From Nostoc favosum CHAB5714 (lineage in GTDB: Bacteria; Cyanobacteriota; Cyanobacteriia; Cyanobacteriales; Nostocaceae): a stretch of DNA of 64,000 bases. The notes beneath the pieces are model-generated. The model did not search any database. It had not been told where the DNA came from and saw only the letters and a list, made by a program, of their open reading frames with translations. The position numbers and the translations under genes were made by a program. Position 1 is the first letter of the stretch. Every line of letters begins with the position of its first letter. This document shows, piece by piece, positions 38,376-47,580 of this stretch. The stretch covers positions 1 to 64,000 of the forward strand of contig NZ_JAIVFQ010000021.1 of the NCBI RefSeq assembly GCF_020829495.1, written 5' to 3'.

Positions 38376-40709
38376 ATGGCTGATGAACAATTAGCAATTT
38401 CATTATTGACACCTGCCAGCGATTTAGTAATTGGAGGGGGTACAAATGCTTCTGAAGCCCTTTTCGGTCGTGCCGGAAACGATACCATTTATCCTGATAA
38501 TCCGATTGTAAGCGCCACTCAAGCAACAAATGTAGATTATTTGTTTGGCGATATATTTGACAACTCTGCCGAAGAGTATGAGATTATTCTGAATATTCAG
38601 GCTGCTCAACAAGGTGGTAATCCATTTCTGATTCTAGACAGAAATATCCCATCTGTAGGAGCAGACAGATTTGTTCTTGGTGATACAACTCAGCCCTACT
38701 ATACTACCTCTAACCCAGATACCCTACTAACTACAAACTTCCTTGGTTTGAACGAGTTTGCTGTCATTTATGATTTCGGCGTAAATAATGACATCATCCA
38801 ACTAAATGGTCAAAAGAAAGACTATCTATTAGTAAAAGTTAACGGATTACAGGTTCAAGGAGTCGCACAACCGATTTCTGGAGAAGGTATCTTTTCACTG
38901 CAACAGGGAGCACCTGACCTCGTCGCTTTTGTGGTTGCCAAGCCTGAAGTCAATTTAAATTTGAACTCGGATAATTTTCGGTTTGTCGGTGAAAAACCAC
39001 CAAAAAAACCAGCACTAAACAAGAAGGTTGAGCAATTAGGAACTACCGGAAACGATCTCAGTCTTGCTGTGAATACAGATTCTGCTGGCAATATCTATCT
39101 CGGAGGAACTACCACCGGGCCGTTGTTTGGAACAAATCTTGGTTTTACAGATGCTTGGATAGCCAAATATGACAGCAATGGCAATCAGTTGTGGGGTAGA
39201 CAGTTTGGCTCCTCTGGTGATGAGTCTAACTGGGCAAGCGTCACAGACAATAACGGTAACACCTACCTAGCGGGTGGCACGTCGGGTAGCGTGTTTCCAA
39301 CCAACCAACCATCAGAAACTGATGTTTGGGTGGCAAAATATGACACCAATGGCAATCAGTTGTGGGGTAGGCAGTTTAGCGCTGGTGGTTTTTCGAGTGG
39401 AGCCTTTGCCCTAGATATAGATACAACAGGCAATGTCTACTTATCAGGAATAGCAATTAAGGAGAATCAAAGAACAGACATTTTCAATTTTGCGGTTCAG
39501 GATGATTCCTGGGTGGCGAAGTTTGACACCAATGGCAACCAGCAGTGGGTTACCTCGATTAAAAATCCTTCTGCGAGCTTCCCTTTTGACATAACTCCTT
39601 TCTTTGACGAATGTTACGACCTTGCCGTAGATAATAATGGCAACAGCTACGCAATCGGCTGGACTCAGGGCTTAGTCGTAGAGTCAGACCCATCACGACA
39701 GCTTTTGAAGTACGATGCCTGGGTGTCAAAGCTGAACACCGCAGGGCAGGTAGAGTGGGTGCAACAGCTTGGAAGTATAAATCAGGGACTTGATTTTGCC
39801 TGGGGTGTTGATACTGACAGCAACGGCAATATTTACGTTACAGGATGGACTACAGGAGATATTGGCACAGAGGTGGGGAAAAAGAGAATCGGGGCCCGCG
39901 ATATTTGGATTAGCAAACTTCGTCCAGATGGCTCTCAAGTGTGGGCTAAACAATTTGGTTCTCCAGATGATGATGGTATGTACCTATCGGACATGGAGAT
40001 CGATGAAAATGACAACATCTTTATCATCGGACATTCTAACGGTAAGTTAGGAAAAGGCCAAAAAGATGAATCTTATAATGCCTGGGTGGCGAGGTTCGAC
40101 ACTGATGGCAATAACAAGTGGATTCAACAATTTGGAAGCAAAAATAATCTTGACTACCCTATAGGTGTTACTACTGGCGGCTCTGGTAAAGTTTACGTGA
40201 CTGGAGCTACTGATGGCTTATTAGGGAACACTAATGGTGTTAATACCTCAGCTGTGGACGGTTGGTTGGCTCAACTTGATGTCAACAACGGAAAACTGCA
40301 AAAATTTATCGGTGGTTCATCAAAGAATAATGTCGTGAGTAGTTTAAGTGATGACATCACTAGTTCAAGTGATGTCAACACTAGTTCAAGTGATGTCAAC
40401 ACTAGTTCAAGTGATGTCATCAGTATTGCTGATCCTACTCCCATTCCCACCATTGATATCACTAATGTTTTAGTCACTAAAGAAAGGCTGCCTCAAGGCG
40501 ATAACCGGATTAACCCTGCTGAGGGTATCAATCTTAACTTTGCTCAGGGAATCAGTGCTAACTTTGCTCAGGGAACCAGTAGTACCAGCAGTGCATTCAA
40601 CTATGGACAGATCGTTTCTGGTCTTGGCAGCATATTTGACCCTCAATCTGAAAATTCTTTTGGTTCAGCTTTGGCTGAGGCGGTTAATAATGGCACTATA
40701 GTGATTTGA
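38376..40709 (+). CDS. CylK/BrtB-like alkylating enzyme (calcium-binding region plus beta-propeller)
   Basis: This 777-residue protein has an N-terminal RTX-like/calcium-binding region ([14 protein letters not shown], about 28-41) and an alpha/beta segment to about residue 215. A beta-propeller follows, built of about seven blades with the repeated pattern GNIYLGG...[20 protein letters not shown]. This architecture is that of CylK and BrtB, which displace a secondary alkyl chloride with a resorcinol carbon (CylK) or a carboxylate (BrtB). A halogenase gene in the same cluster supports the call. Beyond the propeller lies an unusual tail of about 125 residues with four SSSDVNT-type repeats and two NFAQGI repeats. 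I cannot map the published catalytic residues without an alignment. No signal peptide is seen. A plain SBBP/propeller protein is the alternative. Confidence 0.8.
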   Translation: MADEQLAISLLTPASDLVIGGGTNASEALFGRAGNDTIYPDNPIVSATQATNVDYLFGDIFDNSAEEYEIILNIQAAQQGGNPFLILDRNIPSVGADRFVLGDTTQPYYTTSNPDTLLTTNFLGLNEFAVIYDFGVNNDIIQLNGQKKDYLLVKVNGLQVQGVAQPISGEGIFSLQQGAPDLVAFVVAKPEVNLNLNSDNFRFVGEKPPKKPALNKKVEQLGTTGNDLSLAVNTDSAGNIYLGGTTTGPLFGTNLGFTDAWIAKYDSNGNQLWGRQFGSSGDESNWASVTDNNGNTYLAGGTSGSVFPTNQPSETDVWVAKYDTNGNQLWGRQFSAGGFSSGAFALDIDTTGNVYLSGIAIKENQRTDIFNFAVQDDSWVAKFDTNGNQQWVTSIKNPSASFPFDITPFFDECYDLAVDNNGNSYAIGWTQGLVVESDPSRQLLKYDAWVSKLNTAGQVEWVQQLGSINQGLDFAWGVDTDSNGNIYVTGWTTGDIGTEVGKKRIGARDIWISKLRPDGSQVWAKQFGSPDDDGMYLSDMEIDENDNIFIIGHSNGKLGKGQKDESYNAWVARFDTDGNNKWIQQFGSKNNLDYPIGVTTGGSGKVYVTGATDGLLGNTNGVNTSAVDGWLAQLDVNNGKLQKFIGGSSKNNVVSSLSDDITSSSDVNTSSSDVNTSSSDVISIADPTPIPTIDITNVLVTKERLPQGDNRINPAEGINLNFAQGISANFAQGTSSTSSAFNYGQIVSGLGSIFDPQSENSFGSALAEAVNNGTIVI
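40341..40424 (+). repeat. Four 21-bp tandem repeats inside the CylK-like gene
   Basis: Four units of 21 bp (AGTTCAAGTGATGTCAACACT type) encode SSSDVNT heptapeptides between the propeller and the C-terminal tail. The reading frame is kept whatever the copy number, so linker length can vary between strains. Confidence 0.9.
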
Positions 40710-40740
40710 AATGATTAGGACTTACGTACTGACAGATTAT

Positions 40741-41085
40741 TAACGGAATGCGGCGCTGAGTGCCGTCTGCCTTTTGAACGTGAACGATCGCATCGAGCGC
40801 GACGAGCGCGATCGCCATATCCGACGGGTGCGTGGCAACGCAATCTTTTGACCAGCCGAAGATTGCGTGATTGCGGTTGATGCCTTCAAGCGTGCCGCAG
40901 CCCCCCGGCTCGCGTTTGTTGCACGCCATCGCCGTATCGTAAAAATACGGGCAGCGCGTCCGCTGATTTAAATTTCCGCCGTTAGTCGCCATATTGCGAA
41001 TCTGCCCGCTCGCGCCCGCCAAAATCGCCTGCGTCAAAAGCGGGTAGTTTTGCCGGACGAGCGGATGATTCGCCGTATCGGGATT
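40741..41085 (-). pseudogene. Xanthine-dehydrogenase-type FAD subunit fragment (YagS/PaoB family), foreign origin
   Basis: About 115 codons encode the middle of the FAD-binding subunit of a molybdenum hydroxylase: [20 protein letters not shown], then [37 protein letters not shown] and [15 protein letters not shown]. Both ends are cut. The lower end runs into AGGACTTACGTAC (40717), the end sequence of the small mobile element family. The segment is clearly richer in G+C than its surroundings and uses GCG/CGC/CCG codons, so it is probably acquired DNA. It cannot make a functional subunit and no partner subunits are nearby. Confidence 0.85.
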
Positions 41086-41410
41086 AAATTATCCCATAAG
41101 TTAGTATTCTTATGATTTTCAAATTTTCTCAAAATGAACCGTTCAAAGCTTCTGAATTATCTGGAAATTTTATTTTCTGGAAGTCTCTTGCCGTTTGAGT
41201 TTAGACTTGCTGTCTAGATTTGCACTTTTGTGCATAGCTTGAAAATTGATCTCCAATTAGAATAGGTGCATACTTCAACGAGTAGAGTTAGGGATAAAAA
41301 GTGCAAGATATGAATCTCAGGGTAAACATCGTAGAGTACAGGATTTTTTGTAAAGCTTAAAGAAATTTTTAGTTTAAATAAACATAAATAAAAATACGGT
41401 AGGAGTAAGT

Positions 41411-42106
41411 TTGGAAGAAGATCAAGCTTGGGGACATTTACTAGTGGAAAAAAAACTGGGTATTCTTGTTGTCGATGACCATCAATTAATTTTGACTGGT
41501 ACTCTCGATGTATTAAGTCGAGAGTATCCCGAAGCTGCTATTATTAAAGCTCAGACTGGAGAAGAGACACTTTATCAACTCCAATTTCATCAGTTTGACC
41601 TAATTGTCATGGATTTATCAATTCCCGATCAGCAAAAGAAGATAGCAGAAATTGATACCGGAATTAAGCTGTTGCAAAATTTGCTTAAAGAATATCCTCA
41701 TCAGAATTTCATGGTGCAAACTAGTTATGTGAAGGCGTTAATTCGGATTAAACACGAGATAGATAATCATCAAGGTGGGTTTGCGATCGCAGACAAAGGA
41801 TTACCCGAATCGGAAATGCTAATGCGGGTTAATTTGGCACTTCACGGTGCAACTCACACGAAAGACATCAAAACGGGGATTGAACTCAAACCGGAATGGT
41901 TGGAGGTGTTGCGGTTGGCTTTTGAAGAGAGTTTGACAGATAAGGCGATCGCTGAGAGAATGTATAAATCAGAACGAGCAGTGCGGACTTACTGGACGAA
42001 GATTCAGGATGTTTTGGGGGTATATCCTGAAGACTGCAAGCAAGGTGGTAAGAATATGCGAATCCAAACTGAAGTTCGTTCCCGTGAAGAAGGTTTAATC
42101 GATTAG
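41411..42106 (+). CDS. NarL/LuxR-type response regulator
   Basis: This 231-residue protein is a receiver domain with the acidic pair VVDDH and phospho-acceptor Asp68 (DLIVMDLS), followed by a helix-turn-helix output domain (SLTDKAIAERMYKSERAVRTYW) of the LuxR type. The start is a TTG at 41411 with TAGGAG just upstream. A GTG at 41444 is the alternative and would still include the whole receiver. The kinase gene follows after 63 bp and is the evident partner. Output targets may include the DUF928 and TpsA genes downstream (inference from position). Confidence 0.88.
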   Translation: MEEDQAWGHLLVEKKLGILVVDDHQLILTGTLDVLSREYPEAAIIKAQTGEETLYQLQFHQFDLIVMDLSIPDQQKKIAEIDTGIKLLQNLLKEYPHQNFMVQTSYVKALIRIKHEIDNHQGGFAIADKGLPESEMLMRVNLALHGATHTKDIKTGIELKPEWLEVLRLAFEESLTDKAIAERMYKSERAVRTYWTKIQDVLGVYPEDCKQGGKNMRIQTEVRSREEGLID

Positions 42107-42169
42107 TGCTCTTTTATGACTCTGGAGAGCGTTAATCCGAACGGGGAAAATTAATCCAGAAAAAACTAG

Positions 42170-44071
42170 ATGAGAAAGAGAATCTGGAATCACATTTACC
42201 AAGAAATTGGGTTATGGTCTCTTGCTGCACGTCCGGGAATACTAGTGTTGGTGTTGGTGATCTTGATACGTATGGTTGGAGGAATGCAATCTTTGGAATG
42301 GATGTTCCTCGATACCATGTTACGTCTGCGTCCCGCAGAAAAACTTGATGAGCGTGTAGTCATTGTGGGGATCGACGAAAAAGATATTGAATGGGTTAAG
42401 CAATATCCGGTTCCAGATGGGAAAATTGCAGAGTTACTCACCAAGCTGGAAACCTATAAACCGCTAGCAATTGGGCTGGATATATTCAAAAATGTTCCCG
42501 TTGAACCTGGTGGCGAACAACTCGCTAAGGTATGGCGGGAAAATACTAATATTATTAGTATTGAAAAAATCTTACCACCAGCACAGATTCCTCCACCCCG
42601 AAGTTTGCCACCTGAACAAATTGGATTTGTTGATTTATTTAATGATGCAGATAGCAAAAATCGACGCTATTTGTTATATACAACGAACCCAAATAATGAT
42701 AAAGAAGATAAATATTCTCTAGCACTACAGTTAGTTACTAGATACTTCAAAAAAAAAGGAATGGAGTTGGAAACGGGGAAAAATGACCCGAATACAATCA
42801 TGATTCAGGGAACTGAATTGCACCGAATTACCCCTAATTTTGGTGGATATGTAGATATTAATCATGGGGATGGGGGATTGTCAATTTTGATTAATTACCG
42901 CAATAATTATCAGCCTTTTCATGTTCTATCACTGCGCGATATTCTCAATCAGAAAAATCAGAACGTTTATGCAAAATTGTTGGGCGATCGCATTGTATTA
43001 GTTGGCAACCGAAATCTCAGCGGCGGTGATATTTTTTATACATCTGCTTTGCCAACATTAGAATTAAAGGGTCAAATTTACGGTGTTGACTATCATGCTC
43101 ACGTCATCAGTCAAATTCTCAGTACTGTAATCGATGGTCGCCCAATGTTGCACAGTTGGGGAGATATGGGAGAATACACATGGATAGTGATTTGGGGTTT
43201 TCTGCCGATTATTATCGGACGGCTTACCCAATCTGTCTGGAAAAATCTATTTAGTGTTGGTCTAGCCGGAGTTTGTCTGTTTAGCTACGGCTATGTGATG
43301 CTGTGGTTGTGGGGTATATGGATTCCTGTAGCACCTAGTTTGATCGTATTAGCTGTGAATGGGGTTGGCTTGAGTGCTTTTGCATTTTACCAGCACGATA
43401 AATTCTTGCGATCGCAAATTAACGAACGTCAAAACACAATTCAACACACTTTTACCGTAATTCATAATGGCCCCCTACAAACCCTCGCCTATGGATTAAA
43501 GCACATGCGTGCTAAAGATGTACCCTATGAACAACTGCTTGGACAATTTGAAAAGCTCGATCGAGAAATTCGGGAAATTGGCGAATTTCTCAAACTCGAA
43601 ACATTAACCCCAGAAGAGAGCTTGCGTTTAGGAAGCGGATTGATTATCGAATTGAACCGACCGCTTCATGATTTGTTATATGAAGTTTATTCAAGTACAT
43701 TAGAGCGGAATGATTTTGAATATTTTAAAACATTAAAAGTTAAAATTCGCAATTTTGATCCAATTGATGATAAGTATTTAAGTAGGGAACAAAAACGGAA
43801 AATTTGTCTCTTTTTAGAAGAAGCTTTGTGTAATGTTGGCAAACATGCTCAAGGAGTAAAGTGTGTTCAAGCAACGGGTGTTTATGGTGCAAGTCAATAT
43901 AAGTTGTGCGTCAAAGATAACGGTTCTGGGATTCAATCAAAGCTGGAAAATAAAGGTACAAAACATTCTAAACTACTCGCCAGACAATTAGGAGGAGAGT
44001 TTCGACGGGAATCGCTTTCCCCTCGTGGGACAGTATGCGAACTTAGTTGGAAACCTACGAAGGAATTTTAG
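42170..44071 (+). CDS. CHASE2-domain sensor histidine kinase
   Basis: In this 633-residue protein an N-terminal TM helix (about 22-40) precedes a large extracytoplasmic CHASE2 domain (about 45-325, with RVVIVGIDEKDIEW and KPLAIGLDIF). Three further TM helices (about 335-408) and a cytoplasmic kinase follow. The dimerisation helix carries His432 in FTVIHNGPLQTLAYGLK, as in the HisKA_3/DesK-like type. The ATPase domain has FLEEALCNVGKHA and DNGSGI. The pairing with a NarL-type regulator fits this kinase class. CHASE2 senses an unknown extracellular signal. In cyanobacteria such kinases often neighbour CHAT and haemagglutinin-like genes, as here. Confidence 0.92.
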   Translation: MRKRIWNHIYQEIGLWSLAARPGILVLVLVILIRMVGGMQSLEWMFLDTMLRLRPAEKLDERVVIVGIDEKDIEWVKQYPVPDGKIAELLTKLETYKPLAIGLDIFKNVPVEPGGEQLAKVWRENTNIISIEKILPPAQIPPPRSLPPEQIGFVDLFNDADSKNRRYLLYTTNPNNDKEDKYSLALQLVTRYFKKKGMELETGKNDPNTIMIQGTELHRITPNFGGYVDINHGDGGLSILINYRNNYQPFHVLSLRDILNQKNQNVYAKLLGDRIVLVGNRNLSGGDIFYTSALPTLELKGQIYGVDYHAHVISQILSTVIDGRPMLHSWGDMGEYTWIVIWGFLPIIIGRLTQSVWKNLFSVGLAGVCLFSYGYVMLWLWGIWIPVAPSLIVLAVNGVGLSAFAFYQHDKFLRSQINERQNTIQHTFTVIHNGPLQTLAYGLKHMRAKDVPYEQLLGQFEKLDREIREIGEFLKLETLTPEESLRLGSGLIIELNRPLHDLLYEVYSSTLERNDFEYFKTLKVKIRNFDPIDDKYLSREQKRKICLFLEEALCNVGKHAQGVKCVQATGVYGASQYKLCVKDNGSGIQSKLENKGTKHSKLLARQLGGEFRRESLSPRGTVCELSWKPTKEF

Positions 44072-44187
44072 ATTTTCAATTGGAGACTGGGGATTCATAA
44101 CCCCAAGCAAATCTTACTCATAATTTCTTCCCCAGTACCGATAAGTCAAGATTTTAGTAGATAACCATAGAATTATCAGCATTTACC

Positions 44188-44919
44188 ATGAATCATCAAT
44201 ATTTTAGATTTTGGCAAAACAGCCGCAGACTTACAAGTTTAGTTGTGGGAGTGATTTTTTTTATTAGCGCAGTCCCCGCCTATGCTCAGTTTAAACCACG
44301 CGATCGCAAACCTGCCAGTGGATATTCCAGTGCGGGTGGTTCGCGTGGATGTTCGAGTAGTAATATCCCAATGATGCAGCTTGCACCTGTGACATTTATC
44401 GGTAAAACCGCTTCCACACGTCCAATGCTTGCTTGGTATATGTCAAGTTCCCAAACCGTGCGATTAAGAATTTTTGAATTCGATTCAGCGACAACTGTTA
44501 AACAAATCGGCAAAGTTAAAGAAATACCAACAACAGTCGGGATCAATAAATTAAAACTTCCCCTTGATTATCCTGAACTAACTGTAGGTAAAACATATTT
44601 CTGGCAAATTGCAATTGACTGCGAAGCGCGTCCAATTGTTAGCAATGCAGAATTTACCGTCATCAATCCTCAATCACTAGCTAAAAACCGATTTGCTAGC
44701 ATCCCAGAAAGTGTAAATTATTATGCTGAAAATGAACTGTGGTATGAAGCATTTGAAGAAGCATTGAAAGCAAGCAGTAATGGTAAATTGGGTAAAACTG
44801 GATCAAGTTTAGTTCAAGACCTCGCACAGTCTGAAATCCCCATAGGAAGCGAAGTCGATATCAAAATCATTCAGCAACGCATCGAAGATATCCAGAAAAT
44901 TTCAAGCGAAAGAATATAG
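44188..44919 (+). CDS. DUF928-family exported protein
   Basis: This 243-residue protein has a signal peptide (about 1-32, ending SAVPAYAQ), a Gly/Ser-rich linker with GGSRGCSS, and the DUF928 core: PVTFIGKTASTRPMLAWYM, then YPELTVGKTYFWQIAIDCEARP and a C-terminal helical part beginning SVNYYAENELWYEAFEEAL. The family is almost restricted to cyanobacteria and has no proven function. It recurs beside CHASE2, CHAT and TpsA genes, as in this window. The single Cys in the linker and one in DCEARP could form a disulfide. It is probably periplasmic. Confidence 0.85.
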   Translation: MNHQYFRFWQNSRRLTSLVVGVIFFISAVPAYAQFKPRDRKPASGYSSAGGSRGCSSSNIPMMQLAPVTFIGKTASTRPMLAWYMSSSQTVRLRIFEFDSATTVKQIGKVKEIPTTVGINKLKLPLDYPELTVGKTYFWQIAIDCEARPIVSNAEFTVINPQSLAKNRFASIPESVNYYAENELWYEAFEEALKASSNGKLGKTGSSLVQDLAQSEIPIGSEVDIKIIQQRIEDIQKISSERI

Positions 44920-44934
44920 AGAAAGTGGGGAGAT

Positions 44935-45296
44935 AGGACTTACACACTGTACAAATGCATCGTGATGTGCATTACCTATCTTGAAGAAGTTTTCAGGCTT
45001 TTCTTAATTATCCTGCGATCGTAAATAGACCATGCTGTAGGGGCACAGCATTGCTGTGCCCTTACGAAAGATATGGTTTTTAACCTTATATCAATTCTGT
45101 ATGAAGATGCGCTAAACCATATATAAATACAAAAAAGAAAAAAGAAGAAAGAAAAACGAACCGCATAGACGCGGAGCGGCTTCCCGCAGGGTAGGACGCA
45201 AAGGACACAAAGAAAGAAGTTAGAAGGGTTTGGCGCAGCCTCACAAAGAAATGGTATTAATCCATCTTTGGTATTTCTTGTCAATGCGTAAGTCCT
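44935..45296. repeat. Small inverted-repeat element, AGGACTTACGCA family (copy 4, expanded)
   Basis: Ends are AGGACTTACACA and ATGCGTAAGTCCT. The outer parts are the reverse complement of copy 1 (8291-8481). The middle has gained about 170 bp of AAAGAAAAAAG-type purine-rich and GCGGAGCGGCTTCCCGCAGG-type repeat sequence. No coding capacity. Confidence 0.8.
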
Positions 45297-45303
45297 ATAG
45301 TTT

Positions 45304-45498
45304 AGCCCTTTCAAGGTGAACGTTTGTACTATGAAATAAATGATATTTTAACCCAATTTTGGTATTTTGGCGAAGGTGATCGCTTAATTTACAGTCCAAA
45401 AATTTGGAGTTTAATGCATAAATTCTTTGTTCAATTCCAGCCGATGCCTGAAATGCCGTAAAAACGTTGATAGTACATATGCTCACCTTGAAAGGGCT
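45304..45498. repeat. 195-bp inverted-repeat element carrying a gene fragment
   Basis: Imperfect 29-bp terminal inverted repeats (26 of 29 matching, beginning AGCCCTTTCAAGGTGA) lie at 45304-45332 and 45470-45498. Between them, 45306-45461 on the plus strand encodes about 51 residues that read like real protein (DILTQFWYFGEGDRLIYSPK, ending FQPMPEMP and a stop). The fragment may be a captured gene end. The element ends 21 bp before the TpsA start and therefore forms part of that gene's leader. Confidence 0.5.
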
Positions 45499-45519
45499 AG
45501 TCCTAGGAGAATAGAAATA

Positions 45520-47196
45520 ATGGAAATTTTGCGGTTTGGTGTAGCGGGATTACTAGGGTGCGTGGGAGCGTTAGCAGTTTCTATTCACCCTACTTTTGCT
45601 CAGTTAACTCCTGATAACACCCTTGGGATAGAGCGATCGCAAGTCGTTCCTATTGATAAAGATAATGACCGCATCGGGGGCGGTGCGGCTCGTGGCATAA
45701 ACCTATTTCACAGTTTTCAAGATTTTAACGTTGGTGTTGGTCGAGGCGTTTATTTCGCCAATCCAGAGGGGATAACAAATATTTTTTCTCGCGTTACTGG
45801 TGGTAACTCATCGAATATTTTCGGGACTTTGGGGGTATCGGGTAATGCGAATTTGTTTTTGCTAAATCCTAATGGCATTGTGTTTGGGAAAAATGCCCAG
45901 TTAGATATACAGGGTTCTTTTTTGTGGACGACAGCAAATAGCTTAGTCTTTGCCAATGGCGTAGAGTTTAGCGCTACAAATCCGCAAGCACCGCCGTTGT
46001 TGGCTATCAATGTACCAATTGGCTTGCAGTTTGGTTCGCAACCTGGAAGTATTACTAGCCAAGCAGTGATTCGGAATTCTCAAGGAAATGCTGTTGGTGG
46101 TTTGAGTGTTGGCTCTGGCAGCACTTTAGCACTTATGGGCGGTGAAATTGCCTTGGATGATAGTTATTTGTCTACTCAAAATGGACAAGTGAAATTGGGA
46201 GCAGTGGGTGGAGATACAACCGTTGGGCTGAATGTCAATGGCTCCTCATTGGGTTTTAAGTTCCCAGAAAATTTCGGACGGGCAGCCATTAACTTAACGA
46301 ATGGAAGGATTTTCGCTACAGGTGGAAATAGTGCAATTGAGCTATTTGGGGGAAAAATTGGGCTTAACGGAAACCGTTCGTATCTATTTAGTTTGAATGG
46401 CGGCTCAATTGTTGTTGATGCGACTCAATTGAATTTAGACAACGGTGCTGGAATTGGTAGCGCTACTTCTGGTGCAGCGAAGGGTGGTGATATTCAAATT
46501 CAAGCCAGCGATGCAGTAACTTTCGCTAACAACAGTCGGATTTTTTCCCAGAGCAGGGCAAACGCTACGGGTGCGGGTGGTGACATCACCCTCAATATCG
46601 CTGATTTATTACTTTTGCGCCGTGGCGGTTTAATTTCAACCACCGCAGGTAGAAGCCAAGCTGGGGGTGATGGCGGTAACATCAATATCAACTCTAAATT
46701 TATCGTCGCCATCCCCGAAGAAAACAGCGACATCAGCGCCAACGCATACAGTGGCACAGGTGGAAATGTCCAAATCAATTCTCAAGGGATTTTCGGTATC
46801 GAGTCGCGTCCAAAGCCAACCGAAAAAAGTGATATTACTGCAAGTTCCGAATTAGGCGTTTCAGGTGTAATTAAAATTAATGCACCCGATACCAGTTCTA
46901 TTCAAAACAGCTTCACAGAATTATCCGCAAACGTTATGGATACTGATGCATTGATCGCTAATAGTTGCATTTCACGCAGTCCCAAACAAGAGGGTACATT
47001 CTTCATCACGGGTTCTGGTGGTTTACGTAATAGTCCGGGAGATGAATTAATTTCAATCTATTCGACTGGTGAGGTGCGAAGTGTCAATGACAAGACATCG
47101 CGGACTTGGAAAAAAGGCGATCGCATAGTTGAACCACAAGGGGTTTATCGACTTGCTGATGGACGCTTGGTACTCAGTCGAGAATGTCAATTGTAA
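45520..47196 (+). CDS. Short TpsA-type exoprotein (filamentous haemagglutinin N-terminal domain)
   Basis: This 558-residue protein has a signal peptide (about 1-27, ending HPTFAQ) followed by the two-partner-secretion domain: DNTLGIERSQVVP, NLFHSFQDFNVGVGRGVYF, ITNIFSRVTGGNSSNIFGTL and ANLFLLNPNGIVFG. It continues into a short beta-helix. The last 180 residues (from GGDGGNININSKFIVAIPEE to YRLADGRLVLSRE) closely match the C-terminus of the large TpsA at 52242. It should be exported by a TpsB pore, probably the one at 58710. I chose ATG 45520 because TAGGAGA precedes it and the signal peptide begins there. Confidence 0.92.
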   Translation: MEILRFGVAGLLGCVGALAVSIHPTFAQLTPDNTLGIERSQVVPIDKDNDRIGGGAARGINLFHSFQDFNVGVGRGVYFANPEGITNIFSRVTGGNSSNIFGTLGVSGNANLFLLNPNGIVFGKNAQLDIQGSFLWTTANSLVFANGVEFSATNPQAPPLLAINVPIGLQFGSQPGSITSQAVIRNSQGNAVGGLSVGSGSTLALMGGEIALDDSYLSTQNGQVKLGAVGGDTTVGLNVNGSSLGFKFPENFGRAAINLTNGRIFATGGNSAIELFGGKIGLNGNRSYLFSLNGGSIVVDATQLNLDNGAGIGSATSGAAKGGDIQIQASDAVTFANNSRIFSQSRANATGAGGDITLNIADLLLLRRGGLISTTAGRSQAGGDGGNININSKFIVAIPEENSDISANAYSGTGGNVQINSQGIFGIESRPKPTEKSDITASSELGVSGVIKINAPDTSSIQNSFTELSANVMDTDALIANSCISRSPKQEGTFFITGSGGLRNSPGDELISIYSTGEVRSVNDKTSRTWKKGDRIVEPQGVYRLADGRLVLSRECQL

Positions 47197-47250
47197 CGGA
47201 TGATTTATTGGGAACATCCCAATTTTGCAAATTTACCAACATCATTAGTT

Positions 47251-47412
47251 GTCATTGCGAATGAAGCGTAAAGCCTTTGGCATAGCTTCGCTTAACGCGG
47301 TAGCGTCTCGTAAGAGAAGCGAAATGTTCGCCCTTGACGTTCCCGAAGGGTAGCAATCGCAACATCTCTACTTTGCGATTGCTTTGCTCCACTGCGTTAC
47401 GCTCGCAATGAC
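47251..47412. repeat. Inverted-repeat element, GTCATTGCGA family (copy 1)
   Basis: The element starts GTCATTGCGAATGAAGCG and ends GCTCGCAATGAC, with inner CGTTCCCGAAGGGTAGC-type sequence. It lies in the 384-bp gap between the short TpsA gene and the nuclease-like gene. The rest of that gap has no recognisable feature. Confidence 0.75.
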
Positions 47413-47580
47413 AAATTGTATTTTTACACATTTGGGATGCTGCCGATTTATTTGTTAGAAACAACATAGGCATGAAAGAGCGCCCTTAAAACGAATCAAC
47501 ATACTTATAATTAAGCTAAGTTGGCTTCACTCTGTGGAACAGTGAGGACGCTTTCTTATTAGCTATATATCGGATTTATT

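Noticed and set aside
17454..40709. Cylindrocyclophane or bartoloside cluster proper
   Set aside because: No type III PKS or aromatase-type gene is present, and the second PKS is degenerate, so a dialkylresorcinol product cannot be claimed from this window.
45427..45519. Longer N-terminus of the short TpsA protein
   Set aside because: It translates an inverted-repeat arm; the signal peptide and TAGGAGA support ATG 45520.
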